Both the position numbers and the translations under genes were made by a program. This document shows, piece by piece, positions 1-7,101 of a DNA stretch of 13,223 nt. Source of the stretch: Gammaproteobacteria bacterium (GTDB lineage Bacteria; Pseudomonadota; Gammaproteobacteria; Pseudomonadales; Pseudohongiellaceae); NCBI GenBank assembly GCA_016762995.1, contig JAESUT010000065.1:9181-22403 (forward strand). The letters are read 5' to 3'. Position 1 is the stretch's first letter. The number at the start of each line of letters is the position of its first letter. The notes beneath the pieces are model-generated. The model was not told the origin of the DNA and searched no databases. It saw nothing but the letters and a program-made list of their open reading frames with translations.

Positions 1-1295
1 ACCATGGCAACGGTAGCCATGCCAAGAGCGAGCTGAATGGTGACTAAGCCACTCGCCGCTGCCACGATCGCTAGGATAAAAGTTAGCATTGCAGGAATAG
101 CCTTAGTATTTCTACCCAGACCCAGCACTCGTTTCGCAAGGGGGTAGCAATTTAACTTGATAATTGCCTCCTCAATTTCACTCACTTCGCCGTGCAGTAG
201 TAACACGTCCCCTACAGCGAATTTAAAATCCCGCAGTCTTTCTCTATGCGGTGTGCCCGATCGAGATGCCGCCAATAAATTTACCCCATACTTTCGGTTA
301 AACCTCAATTGGCTGGGCGTCCTCCCAACGATGGGTGAACTCGGAGTGACTACAACTTCTGCAGCCTGCATATCTTCCGAGTGCAATATTTCTTTCTGTC
401 CATTTTCCGCCGATACCAACTGTAAATTGTGATTCTTGGAGAACTGCGCAACATCATCATGTGAGCCCTGAATCATCAGTAAATCGCTAGCCGCAATAAG
501 CTGCCGCCGATACACAATGGGAATGTTTTCCCGCCTGTGGACCATCGATAGTAGTGTCAGGTTTTTCTCTGCAAGACTGTCTTTCAGCTCCCCAGCTTTT
601 TTCTCAAAGAAAGTCGATTCTTCCGTAACCTTCAATTCGAACAAATATTTCTCAACGTCGAAAAGCTCAAGGCCGGTGGTTTGTTTCCGCACCTTTACCA
701 ATTTCCAGCCAATAAACAGCATAAAGAAGATGCCGCATATCGCTATTCCCCCACCCACCGGGGCATAGTCAAACATTGTGAAGGCTTCACCTGTCATCTG
801 CTGCCGATAGTTTGCGATCAAAATATTAGGCGGAGTACCAATAAGAGTAACCAAGCCTCCCAAGATCGAACCAAACGAAAGCGGCATCAGAACCGTAGCT
901 GGGGATCGGCCTGCCTTGTTCGTAGATTGAATTGCGATAGGCATCAACAATGCCAAGGCACCGACATTATTCATAAACATCGATAGAAAGGCGGCTAGAA
1001 AGGTTAATACGGAAATATGCAGAAAAGGCTTGGAGGAAATAGGCTCTATGGCATCGGCTATGAATTCGACAGCTCCAGACTTCGTTAAACCAAAGCTTAC
1101 TATCAAGACCATTATCACTGTAACGGTTGCTGGATTACCAAATCCGGCGAACATGTCAGCTTGTGGTATTAGGCCGAAGATGCCGGCGCTAAATAGAGCG
1201 CCTAGCGCAACTATGTCGTAACGCCATCGCCCCCATACCAACAAGACTAATAGGGAAAAAAGTATAAGTAGCAGAACAGTTTGATCAGTAGTCAT
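1..1295 (-). CDS. SLC13/DASS-type permease with two RCK_C (TrkA-C) domains, partial (3' end beyond left edge)
   Basis: Inner-membrane transporter of the divalent anion:Na+ symporter (SLC13/CitMHS-like) group; family substrates include dicarboxylates, sulfate and other anions. The frame is open from ATG 1295 to the left edge (431 codons); family members are usually near 600 residues, so roughly the last quarter to third is missing. Hydrophobic helices lie at about residues 7-21, 28-43, 55-70, 92-122, 133-160 and 178-200. The motif FMNNVGALALL (107-117) and the signature LIGTPPNILI (151-160) are typical of the ion/substrate-binding hairpins. Two soluble RCK_C-like domains follow, at about 209-293 and 309-385, and membrane segments resume near 400. 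It begins 15 bp after the FAH-hydrolase stop, with only a weak AGG upstream, so it is probably co-transcribed. Its neighbours suggest uptake of an organic acid, but the substrate cannot be read from the sequence. Confidence 0.9.
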   Translation of the reverse strand, partial: MTTDQTVLLLILFSLLVLLVWGRWRYDIVALGALFSAGIFGLIPQADMFAGFGNPATVTVIMVLIVSFGLTKSGAVEFIADAIEPISSKPFLHISVLTFLAAFLSMFMNNVGALALLMPIAIQSTNKAGRSPATVLMPLSFGSILGGLVTLIGTPPNILIANYRQQMTGEAFTMFDYAPVGGGIAICGIFFMLFIGWKLVKVRKQTTGLELFDVEKYLFELKVTEESTFFEKKAGELKDSLAEKNLTLLSMVHRRENIPIVYRRQLIAASDLLMIQGSHDDVAQFSKNHNLQLVSAENGQKEILHSEDMQAAEVVVTPSSPIVGRTPSQLRFNRKYGVNLLAASRSGTPHRERLRDFKFAVGDVLLLHGEVSEIEEAIIKLNCYPLAKRVLGLGRNTKAIPAMLTFILAIVAAASGLVTIQLALGMATVAM

Positions 1296-1310
1296 CTAGA
1301 AAAAACCTGA

Positions 1311-2021
1311 TTATGCAATTCTAAATTCCAGAACCCCAACACCATCAACGGAGGCGCATAAACGATCACCTCTGGATACAGCCGCCACTCCAGATGGAGT
1401 ACCTGTGTAAATAATATCTCCAGATTTTAATTCGAAGAACTTGGAAAGCTCACTGATTATTTCCGGCACTGACCAAATCATCTCACTGAGGCTAGCCTGC
1501 TGCCGAATTTCATCATTTACTTTTAGAGAGATTTGTCTACCACTAAGCTGGGCGACTTCGCTCGCAGGCAGTATTGCCGAAATTGGCGCAGACTGATCGA
1601 AGCCCTTAGCCAGATCCCAGGGCCGCCCCTTGCTCTTAGCGATAGCTTGCAGATCACGGCGGGTGAAATCTATGCCAACTGCATAGCCATAAACACAGTC
1701 CATTGCCGATTCTATATCAATATTTTTGCCTCCCGATTTTAAGGCAACGACTAGTTCGACCTCATGATGTAAATCGTTCGTTGCCTGCGGATAAGCTACG
1801 TCTTGATTGAAAGTGACACAGGCGCTAGCAGGTTTGCTAAAAAAAACGGGTGGCTCCTGTTTCGGGTCTCCGCCCATTTCCTTCACATGCTCGCTGTAGT
1901 TTCGTCCTACACAATAGATTCTATGAACTGGAAATCGCGGAGCCTGTTCACTTACCTCTGCTTGCGCATCAAGCTTCACTGGCACAAATGTAGGTGGTTG
2001 CTGTTCTACTACAAATTCCAT
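1311..2021 (-). CDS. Fumarylacetoacetate hydrolase (FAH) family protein, fumarylpyruvate hydrolase-like
   Basis: Cytosolic metal-dependent C-C bond hydrolase of the FAH fold, 236 residues, the usual size of the short single-domain members. The N-terminal block RFPVHRIYCVGRNYSEH (29-45) with EPPVFFSKP (56-64) closely resembles fumarylpyruvate hydrolases (NagK type) of the gentisate and salicylate pathways, which cleave fumarylpyruvate to fumarate and pyruvate. Metal-ligand candidates are E87 and E89 (HHEVELV) and D118 (VGIDFTRRD); YTGTPSG (205-211) is the conserved C-terminal loop. The start at ATG 2021 has only a weak AGAGA upstream and lies 28 bp after the preceding gene. The permease gene follows 15 bp on. 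No gentisate dioxygenase or maleylpyruvate isomerase is in the window, so the exact substrate (another acylpyruvate is possible) remains an inference. Confidence 0.88.
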   Translation of the reverse strand: MEFVVEQQPPTFVPVKLDAQAEVSEQAPRFPVHRIYCVGRNYSEHVKEMGGDPKQEPPVFFSKPASACVTFNQDVAYPQATNDLHHEVELVVALKSGGKNIDIESAMDCVYGYAVGIDFTRRDLQAIAKSKGRPWDLAKGFDQSAPISAILPASEVAQLSGRQISLKVNDEIRQQASLSEMIWSVPEIISELSKFFELKSGDIIYTGTPSGVAAVSRGDRLCASVDGVGVLEFRIA

Positions 2022-2049
2022 AGCGATATATTCTCTGTTGTTGTCGGCT

Positions 2050-2910
2050 TCAAAACGTACACGTCAATTGTGCATGCAGAGTATCAGCAATTACATTTGC
2101 GCGCTGTGGAAACAAAGTAAGGCCAGTCGCATTTTCTATCAATTCCAGAGTGCTCAGCTGATCGCAGAAATTTACCTGCTGCCGAACATTGCTGTTGAAG
2201 ATAAAAGCACTCAACGAATCGGGGGTGCTAATAACCTTGAAATAGGCAGAGGGATTTACGCCGATCTCATCCTCTCGATCACCTGCTTCCCCACGCAATC
2301 CTTCTCCGCGATATCTGTAGATTGGCCCGCTGATCACGTAGACCTCCCCAACCTTATTTGCCAACGCATTGATCGCCTGATCTAGCCGAGACCAACTCCC
2401 AACTCTCAGCTCAAACGGCAGGGCTGCCATATTGCTGAGCAAATTCAGCTCAGACCAATAGGGAGTGCCGGCGAAACTACTCATCGGCACCAAACGACCC
2501 TGATCCTCCGAGAGTAGATTGATTCCGCCTAGCTGATAGCTGCGTTCTTCCGAATCTACAGACACCACTTGTTCGCTCTGCGGTGCGCTGTCGATAAGCT
2601 CTAGCTGTTTAGCAGCTCGAGACACGAGGGGATCCTCAAACCACACGCGCGGCAGCAGTGAGGCCACACCAACGCTACCGGCAATCACACGATAGGCCTG
2701 CCAATCAGCAAGGCCACTCCGCTCGTTAATAGAGGCAACATACAATTGCCGCACGATAATCTCGCTACTTTCAATCTCTATGCTGTCAGCGGCAATCGGG
2801 CAGCCAGCCATACAGTGCGAAATATGTACTGTTTGAGCGCTGGCTACTGCCGCGACAAGAAAGCTAAAACAACTAGCCCATCGGATAAAGGATTTGTTCA
2901 TGCACTTCAT
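2050..2910 (-). CDS. Secreted DNA/RNA non-specific endonuclease (NUC1) fold protein, catalytic motif lost
   Basis: A 286-residue protein with a signal peptide (about 1-25, ending AVASAQ). The scaffold matches bacterial EndoG/NUC1 nucleases: IIVRQLYVASINERSGLADW (51-70) and AYRVIAG (72-78), then SSFAGTPYWSELNLLSN (144-160), SWSRLDQAI (172-180), and VYVISGPIY (190-198). The family active site DRGH reads D136-Q-G-R139, so the catalytic His is Arg. The metal-binding Asn of the usual LNQGxW motif also appears replaced by R169 (LRVGSW). The frame is intact, so this looks like a retained pseudoenzyme rather than a decayed gene. The gene overlaps the end of the aldo-keto reductase by 38 bp, which suggests translational coupling. 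ATG 2901 (M4) is an equally possible start; neither has a strong Shine-Dalgarno. Its role is unknown; nucleic-acid binding without cleavage is one possibility. Confidence 0.85.
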   Translation of the reverse strand: MKCMNKSFIRWASCFSFLVAAVASAQTVHISHCMAGCPIAADSIEIESSEIIVRQLYVASINERSGLADWQAYRVIAGSVGVASLLPRVWFEDPLVSRAAKQLELIDSAPQSEQVVSVDSEERSYQLGGINLLSEDQGRLVPMSSFAGTPYWSELNLLSNMAALPFELRVGSWSRLDQAINALANKVGEVYVISGPIYRYRGEGLRGEAGDREDEIGVNPSAYFKVISTPDSLSAFIFNSNVRQQVNFCDQLSTLELIENATGLTLFPQRANVIADTLHAQLTCTF

Positions 2911-3889
2911 CGCATTGCTTCAGTGTCTCTTCGCTAAGGGTTACATCGAGGGCCGCTAACGACTCTTCCAGTTGATCTGCCGTTCGCGCACCGATAATTG
3001 TCGATGCGACAAAGTCAAAATTCATACTCCAGGCGGTTGCCAAAGTCACCGGAGACATCCCTGCCTCTTTGGCAATCTCCATGTACTTAGCAGTAGAGGC
3101 CAGTGTTCCTTCGTTCACAAAACGGCTAGACATAGCTTTCTGTCTTGGGTCGGCAGAACCGTATTCCGAAAAGCGACAATTTTTGGGTATCTCCGGTTGA
3201 TTGTATTTACCACTGAGAACACCGCCCCCTATTGGGGAATACGGCAAGAGTGATACATGCTCCCTTTTACACACCTCTGCCAACTCATCTAGAAATCGGC
3301 GATTCAACAGAGAAAAATTATTTTGGATAGACTGAAATCGTGCCAGGCCCTCATAATCAGCGACGGTATTTGCCTTCGTCAATCCGTAGGAAGTCTCATT
3401 GGAAGTGCCGATGTAACGCACCTTACCTGCCTGCACCAACCTGTCCATTGCTTCCATCGTTTCATCTATAGGCACGATAGGGTCTGGCCAATGCACCTGA
3501 TAGAGATCGATATAGTCTATATTCATTCTACGCAGCGAACCTTCTACAGCCGTTTCGATATGAAACCTGTCTAAAGTGGTCAGGCCATGACGAATGGGCG
3601 GAACAAACCAGCCCGCCGCCGCTCCAGCAACCTTAGTCGCTATGATGAGTGAGTCCCTGGGTTTGGTCTGAATCCATTCGCCAAATATCTGCTCGGTAAC
3701 ACCAACTGTCTCTGCCGATGGAGGAACTGGATAGACCTCCGCCGTATCGAAGAAATTAATACCGCGCTCATAGGCCTCTTCAAGAATCTTAAATGACTCC
3801 TTTTTATCGCTCCAGCTGCCAAAGCTCATAGTCCCCATACAAATAGGGCTAACTCGTAATCCACTCTTTCCTATATATCGATGTTCCAT
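2873..3889 (-). CDS. Aldo/keto reductase, Tas-like
   Basis: Cytosolic NAD(P)H-dependent reductase of the aldo-keto reductase superfamily with a (beta/alpha)8 barrel, 338 residues. Closest recognisable relative is E. coli Tas: shared blocks include FFDTAEVYPVPP (47-58), DYIDLYQVHWP (125-135), YIGTSNET and SLLNR. The catalytic tetrad is complete: D48, Y53, K86 (IIATKVAG) and H133. The C-terminal STIIGART block is the cofactor-phosphate region. I chose ATG 3889 because a strong AGAGGGAG lies just upstream; an in-frame TTG eight codons earlier has no comparable site. The gene starts 43 bp after the VOC protein stop, and its last 38 bases (17 for the shared coding part of the final residues) overlap the start of the NUC1-fold gene. 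Substrate is unknown; reduction of an aldehyde or ketone from the neighbouring oxidation genes is a guess. Confidence 0.93.
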   Translation of the reverse strand: MEHRYIGKSGLRVSPICMGTMSFGSWSDKKESFKILEEAYERGINFFDTAEVYPVPPSAETVGVTEQIFGEWIQTKPRDSLIIATKVAGAAAGWFVPPIRHGLTTLDRFHIETAVEGSLRRMNIDYIDLYQVHWPDPIVPIDETMEAMDRLVQAGKVRYIGTSNETSYGLTKANTVADYEGLARFQSIQNNFSLLNRRFLDELAEVCKREHVSLLPYSPIGGGVLSGKYNQPEIPKNCRFSEYGSADPRQKAMSSRFVNEGTLASTAKYMEIAKEAGMSPVTLATAWSMNFDFVASTIIGARTADQLEESLAALDVTLSEETLKQCDEVHEQILYPMG

Positions 3890-3932
3890 ACTACTCCCTC
3901 TTACTGCATTCAATCATAATCACATACAGCGC

Positions 3933-5015
3933 CTATACCTGCGCGCTGCAATCGTCTCCTAGATAACCGCCGCCGCCACAATACACGACATCCTGCAGTT
4001 GAATTCGTATTCCATCGGGATCTGAAAAATAGACCTCAGGAGTTCCACCCTCCACGCCGCCGCGATTCGGCATGCGCATGCTAATCCAATGCACCAAGCC
4101 AGGTGTATTTGACGCGTCTTCTCTGGCGGTGAATCCATAGTCTTCGAGCTTCGCGATGATGCCATCCACATCGAAGTCCTCGACACTAAGACAAACATGA
4201 TCCACTCTACCCGGTTGTGTAGGCGCACCTGTTTGATCGCCCCCCACATACATCAGAAACTGTAGTCCATCGCCCACGCCGACAATCGGCGATGTCGGCC
4301 CCTGATAGGCCTGAAACCCCAATCCGAAGGTGCGTGTATAAAATTCATTCGCTCGATCTTTGTTGGCAAGAAAATTAGTAAAATGACTAAGATCAACCAT
4401 GCGAAACAGGCCATCAGCTGCTGCCTCTTCCACGCGCTCGCAGACATCACCAAAGTCACCCGCTCCACCACAGTGCTCCGTGCTCGAGAGTTGGTAGATC
4501 AGGCCTTCGACGTCTGCGAAAAATAACTCCTGAGTTCCTGACACTGACCCACCCTCATCCTGACCTCGAGTCCTAGTCCAAGATTGCATAGCAATGTCGA
4601 GAGAGGCTTGATTTGGGCCCGGCTGCGCACGACGGGCTACACCAAACGCATCAAGCTGATCGCGCACCGATTCCAAATCGAAATTTTCAACGCTTAGGCC
4701 GATATGACTAAAGCCAGGCGCTTGGCCCGGCAACAATGGCGACAACGAGAAAAACCTAGGTCCTTGGCCAATGCGCATACAGACAGATGCACCCTGTCGA
4801 GATTGGATACTTGCACCGAACAGGTCCTGATAAAAACGCACTGATCGCTCTACATTGGAAACCCGCATGCCGTAGCTGTGCAGTTTACGCACCGCAATCA
4901 CAGAAGGCGATTGCGCAAACAATGCCGGGCTGAACAAGAGCGCTGGAATTGCTTTAAGGAGAGTGCGTCGGCTGAGCATTGCCGATGCACTGCTGGTGTT
5001 GGAATTAGTCGTCAT
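3933..5015 (-). CDS. Tat-exported protein with two VOC (glyoxalase/bleomycin-resistance/dioxygenase) domains
   Basis: A 360-residue protein. Residues 15-21 read SRRTLLK, a twin-arginine motif, followed by a hydrophobic stretch ending ALFAQ, so it is probably folded and perhaps metal-loaded before export. Two vicinal-oxygen-chelate domains follow, at about 42-180 and 205-345. Metal-ligand candidates are H46, H104 and E163 in the first and H211, H273 and E327 in the second. Each domain ends with a cysteine-glycine motif: CGGAGDFGDVC (182-192) and CGGGGYLGDDC (346-356). VOC proteins include lyases, isomerases and extradiol dioxygenases; which applies here is not visible. ATG 5015 is preferred because GCGAGGAC stands about 8 bases upstream; ATG 5054/5051 would add 13 residues ahead of the Tat motif but lacks a ribosome site. 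The aldo-keto reductase starts 43 bp downstream. Confidence 0.88.
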   Translation of the reverse strand: MTTNSNTSSASAMLSRRTLLKAIPALLFSPALFAQSPSVIAVRKLHSYGMRVSNVERSVRFYQDLFGASIQSRQGASVCMRIGQGPRFFSLSPLLPGQAPGFSHIGLSVENFDLESVRDQLDAFGVARRAQPGPNQASLDIAMQSWTRTRGQDEGGSVSGTQELFFADVEGLIYQLSSTEHCGGAGDFGDVCERVEEAAADGLFRMVDLSHFTNFLANKDRANEFYTRTFGLGFQAYQGPTSPIVGVGDGLQFLMYVGGDQTGAPTQPGRVDHVCLSVEDFDVDGIIAKLEDYGFTAREDASNTPGLVHWISMRMPNRGGVEGGTPEVYFSDPDGIRIQLQDVVYCGGGGYLGDDCSAQV

Positions 5016-5120
5016 AGCCGCTGTCCTCGCGCCTTTTATTGGTCGCGACATCATAGCTAGAGTCCAATGCTAGCGTCTACCTCGTGGCGAATTTAATTCG
5101 AGGCAACTTTAACTCGATTC

Positions 5121-5152
5121 AACTCTTATTCAATTCAACTCTTATTCAATTC
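5121..5152. repeat. Perfect 16-bp tandem duplication at the 3' end of the rhodanese gene
   Basis: The 16-mer aactcttattcaattc occurs twice in direct succession (5121-5136 and 5137-5152), with a third degraded partial copy (aactcgattc) at 5111-5120. The gene's TGA stop (5137-5135) falls at the junction, so one copy encodes the last residues (ELNKS) and the other is untranslated. This looks like a replication-slippage duplication with no evident function. Confidence 0.85.
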
Positions 5153-5536
5153 AACAGCGCCACCATCTTTCTGCCACTGCTCCATGCCACCTTTTAAGTG
5201 TACGACGTTCTCAATGCCCATATTTTTTAGCGATTGTGCCGACAGTGCCGAACGCCAACCTTTGTTGCAATAGAGCACCAATTCCTCTGCCTTATCGAAT
5301 TCGGTTCGGTAATAGGGGCTGTCTGGATCAACCCAAAATTCCAGCATTCCACGAGGAATGTGCAGGGAACCAGAAATTTTACCTTCGCGCTTTACCTCGC
5401 GAACGTCCCGCAGATCGATAATTACCACCGACTCGTCCAAATTCTCCAGCCGCGTCTTCAAGTCAGAAGAATCTATAGTCTGTACCTGCTGTTCTGCCTC
5501 GGCAACTAACTGTTTGTAGCCCTTTGTTACGTTCAT
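5135..5536 (-). CDS. Rhodanese-like domain protein (single domain sulfurtransferase)
   Basis: A 133-residue single-domain rhodanese without a signal peptide, so probably cytosolic. The domain covers about 20-128: IIDLRDVREVKREGKISGSL (39-58) contains the conserved Asp-Leu-Arg, and the active-site loop is C90-NKGWR (LVLYCNKGWRSA), followed by HLKGGMEQWQ near the end. C90 is the expected persulfide-carrying cysteine, so sulfur transfer (thiosulfate or persulfide donor) is plausible. The start at ATG 5536 has a good AAAGGA about 7 bases upstream. It lies between the NHL propeller gene (145 bp gap) and the VOC gene (about 120 bp gap to its start), less tightly packed than its neighbours, so it may have its own promoter. 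A link to the oxidation pathway is not evident. Confidence 0.93.
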   Translation of the reverse strand: MNVTKGYKQLVAEAEQQVQTIDSSDLKTRLENLDESVVIIDLRDVREVKREGKISGSLHIPRGMLEFWVDPDSPYYRTEFDKAEELVLYCNKGWRSALSAQSLKNMGIENVVHLKGGMEQWQKDGGAVELNKS

Positions 5537-5547
5537 TCTGCAATCCT

Positions 5548-5594
5548 TTATCTGTCCATTTATCTAGTTATTCGTCTATTTATTTGTCTATTTA
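5548..5594. repeat. AT-rich degenerate 12-mer repeats upstream of the rhodanese gene
   Basis: Read on the minus strand, this stretch consists of imperfect units: AAATAGACAAAT, AAATAGACGAAT, a shortened AACTAGAT, and AAATGGACAGAT, ending just before the ribosome-binding AAAGGA. They form the 5' untranslated leader or promoter-proximal region of the rhodanese gene. They could be slippage products or a repeated regulator site; nothing in the sequence decides between these. Confidence 0.6.
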
Positions 5595-5681
5595 GCTCAC
5601 TGTTCACATCACTAACTAGTCGCGGCACTCCAACACGGTATTCGCCAGAAACAAGGAAAGAGTAGAGCCATAAGGCGCACA

Positions 5682-6770
5682 TTAGCGGCGTGAGGACTTC
5701 ACCAATGCACCACCACCGGATACAACGGCGCCAAATACATTGCCCGCAGAATCCACGGCCACCCCTTCAGGGTTTGAACCCGCAGGATAAGCCTCCACCG
5801 TTCCATCAATGAAGTAGTCTACAATGCCATCTAATAAGCTACCCACACGGATACCTGCATGCCAACCTGGGTTCCTGATGTCATCGAACTCCGATTCTGA
5901 ATCTGCCACATAAATAGTGTCGTCGTCGGTTATATAGATGCCACTAGGTCGGCTGAAGGATTTAAATTCGCCGATATAGTTACCGTTCAGATCGAATATC
6001 TGCAGACGGTTGTTGCCCCTATCACCCACGATCAATCGATTCCGAGAATCGATATCTAGCGCGTGCGGCGTCTTGAACTTGCCAGCTGTAGACCCCCAAC
6101 CGCCCCAATACTTAATCATATTGCCTTCGCGATCAAATTTTACGATTCGCGCAACCGTTGATGCGTTGGCATCGGGATTCTGGCCACTGTGTCCATCGCC
6201 TACATAGATGTTGCCATCGGCATCGGTAACTACATCACAGGGAGTTTCCAACAGAGCATCTGTTCCGTCGCCAGCCACACCCGGTTGGCCCAGAGTTAAT
6301 AACACCTCGCCTTCTGGGCTTAATTTGTAAACTACATGTCCCATTCCAGCCGTCGCTGGGTTGTCCTCGCGCGGGCCCTGCCCATCCGTAACCCAGATAT
6401 TGCCGTCACGGTCTACATGTAGGCCATGGGGAAACAACATCAGACCGCCGCCTATAGAAGCGACAATGTTGCCACTGGGGTCGATTTTCACGATGGGATC
6501 AACAGTGGACCCGATGCAGCTATTCGCGCCGCAGCGATCGATTGCCCAGAGATGCCTGCCATCTGGATCCATATCGACACCCGCGGTAGAACCCCACTCG
6601 CGCCCATCGGGTAAGCTTGCCCAATTGTCCACCGTGGAAAAGGGATTCGGCCTTTGATTAATTGGCTCGAGCTGAGCGAATAGGGAGCCACTAACCAGAA
6701 TTGCCAACAGTGAGGCAAATATAGAAATGACGAGAGGGTTTTGTGTATCAGTATTAGAAACAGTGTTCAT
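5682..6770 (-). CDS. Secreted NHL-repeat six-bladed beta-propeller, peptidyl-hydroxyglycine alpha-amidating lyase (PAL)-like
   Basis: A 362-residue protein with an N-terminal hydrophobic export signal (about 13-33, ending SLFAQ) and NHL repeats. Recurrent blade motifs are LFPHGLHVDRDGNIWVTDG, TPCDVVTDADGNIYVGDG, TPHALDIDSRNRLIVGDRGN and SRPSGIYITDDDTIYVAD. The first blades align with the catalytic core of eukaryotic PAL: R79 (AIDR) matches the catalytic Arg, and H115 (PHGL) and H236 (PHAL) match two of the three zinc-binding His. The third position seems to be E335 (NPEGVAVD), and the PAL tyrosine is H194 (GDGH). PAL splits alpha-hydroxyglycine peptides into amide and glyoxylate, but many bacterial relatives are uncharacterised. 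ATG 6770 is chosen for the upstream AGAGAG; ATG 6794 has no ribosome site. A PHM-like monooxygenase is encoded two genes upstream. Confidence 0.85.
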   Translation of the reverse strand: MNTVSNTDTQNPLVISIFASLLAILVSGSLFAQLEPINQRPNPFSTVDNWASLPDGREWGSTAGVDMDPDGRHLWAIDRCGANSCIGSTVDPIVKIDPSGNIVASIGGGLMLFPHGLHVDRDGNIWVTDGQGPREDNPATAGMGHVVYKLSPEGEVLLTLGQPGVAGDGTDALLETPCDVVTDADGNIYVGDGHSGQNPDANASTVARIVKFDREGNMIKYWGGWGSTAGKFKTPHALDIDSRNRLIVGDRGNNRLQIFDLNGNYIGEFKSFSRPSGIYITDDDTIYVADSESEFDDIRNPGWHAGIRVGSLLDGIVDYFIDGTVEAYPAGSNPEGVAVDSAGNVFGAVVSGGGALVKSSRR

Positions 6771-7101
6771 GATTAACTCTCTGCTGCGAAGCATTTAGCA
6801 AAATGTATTCTGGCCGGACAGCATAGGGCCGGCAATGCTGGAGGCAGTGACCGCCCACCTCTCAAAACAGATTAAATCAGCAAACTGGCGATTGCAATGA
6901 GTCACATCAAGGACTAACAATACTACCCATTACACCCGTTCGCGGTGGCCTAGAGCATCACTATTTGATCGCAAAATAATCTTAGTAGAACGAAACACTC
7001 GCCGACAAATTCGGCGAGTGTTAGAGAGACGGATGGAAAAATCAAACCTAACAACTGCAGCAAAAAATTCTACTATTTCCTGCCAGCTAGGTGAGTATCA
7101 A
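6771..7101. other. Gene-free interval between the Ig-like protein gene and the NHL propeller gene
   Basis: This 331-bp interval holds the hairpin at 6994-7022 and presumably the promoter of the NHL gene on the minus strand. I found no convincing -35/-10 pair. A loose inverted repeat (cagcat/atgctg, 6819-6840) lies near the NHL start. No open frame here resembles a protein family. Confidence 0.6.
6994..7022 (-). terminator. Probable transcription terminator after the Ig-like protein gene
   Basis: A perfect 12-bp stem (aacactcgccga / tcggcgagtgtt) with a 5-base loop. Read on the minus strand it lies 80 bp after the stop at 7102 and is followed by TTCGTTCT, a weak U-rich tail (the stem itself ends in TT). 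The opposite strand has no U tract after the stem, so it most likely ends the minus-strand operon of cytochrome, PQQ enzyme, copper enzyme and Ig-like protein. Confidence 0.72.

Noticed and set aside
157..1221. Several plus-strand open frames opposite the permease gene
   Set aside because: The minus-strand frame through this region encodes a continuous SLC13 permease with GTPPN and RCK_C domains; the plus-strand frames are its shadows.
2490..2510. Calling the NUC1-fold protein an active nuclease
   Set aside because: The codons at the DRGH position read Asp-Gln-Gly-Arg, so the general-base histidine is missing.
3890..3913. TTG start for the aldo-keto reductase eight codons upstream
   Set aside because: ATG 3889 has a strong AGAGGGAG just upstream and matches where Tas-like proteins begin; the extension would include the ribosome site.
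6819..6840. Inverted repeat cagcat/atgctg as a terminator or operator
   Set aside because: Only six pairs with a ten-base loop and no T tract; too weak to support.
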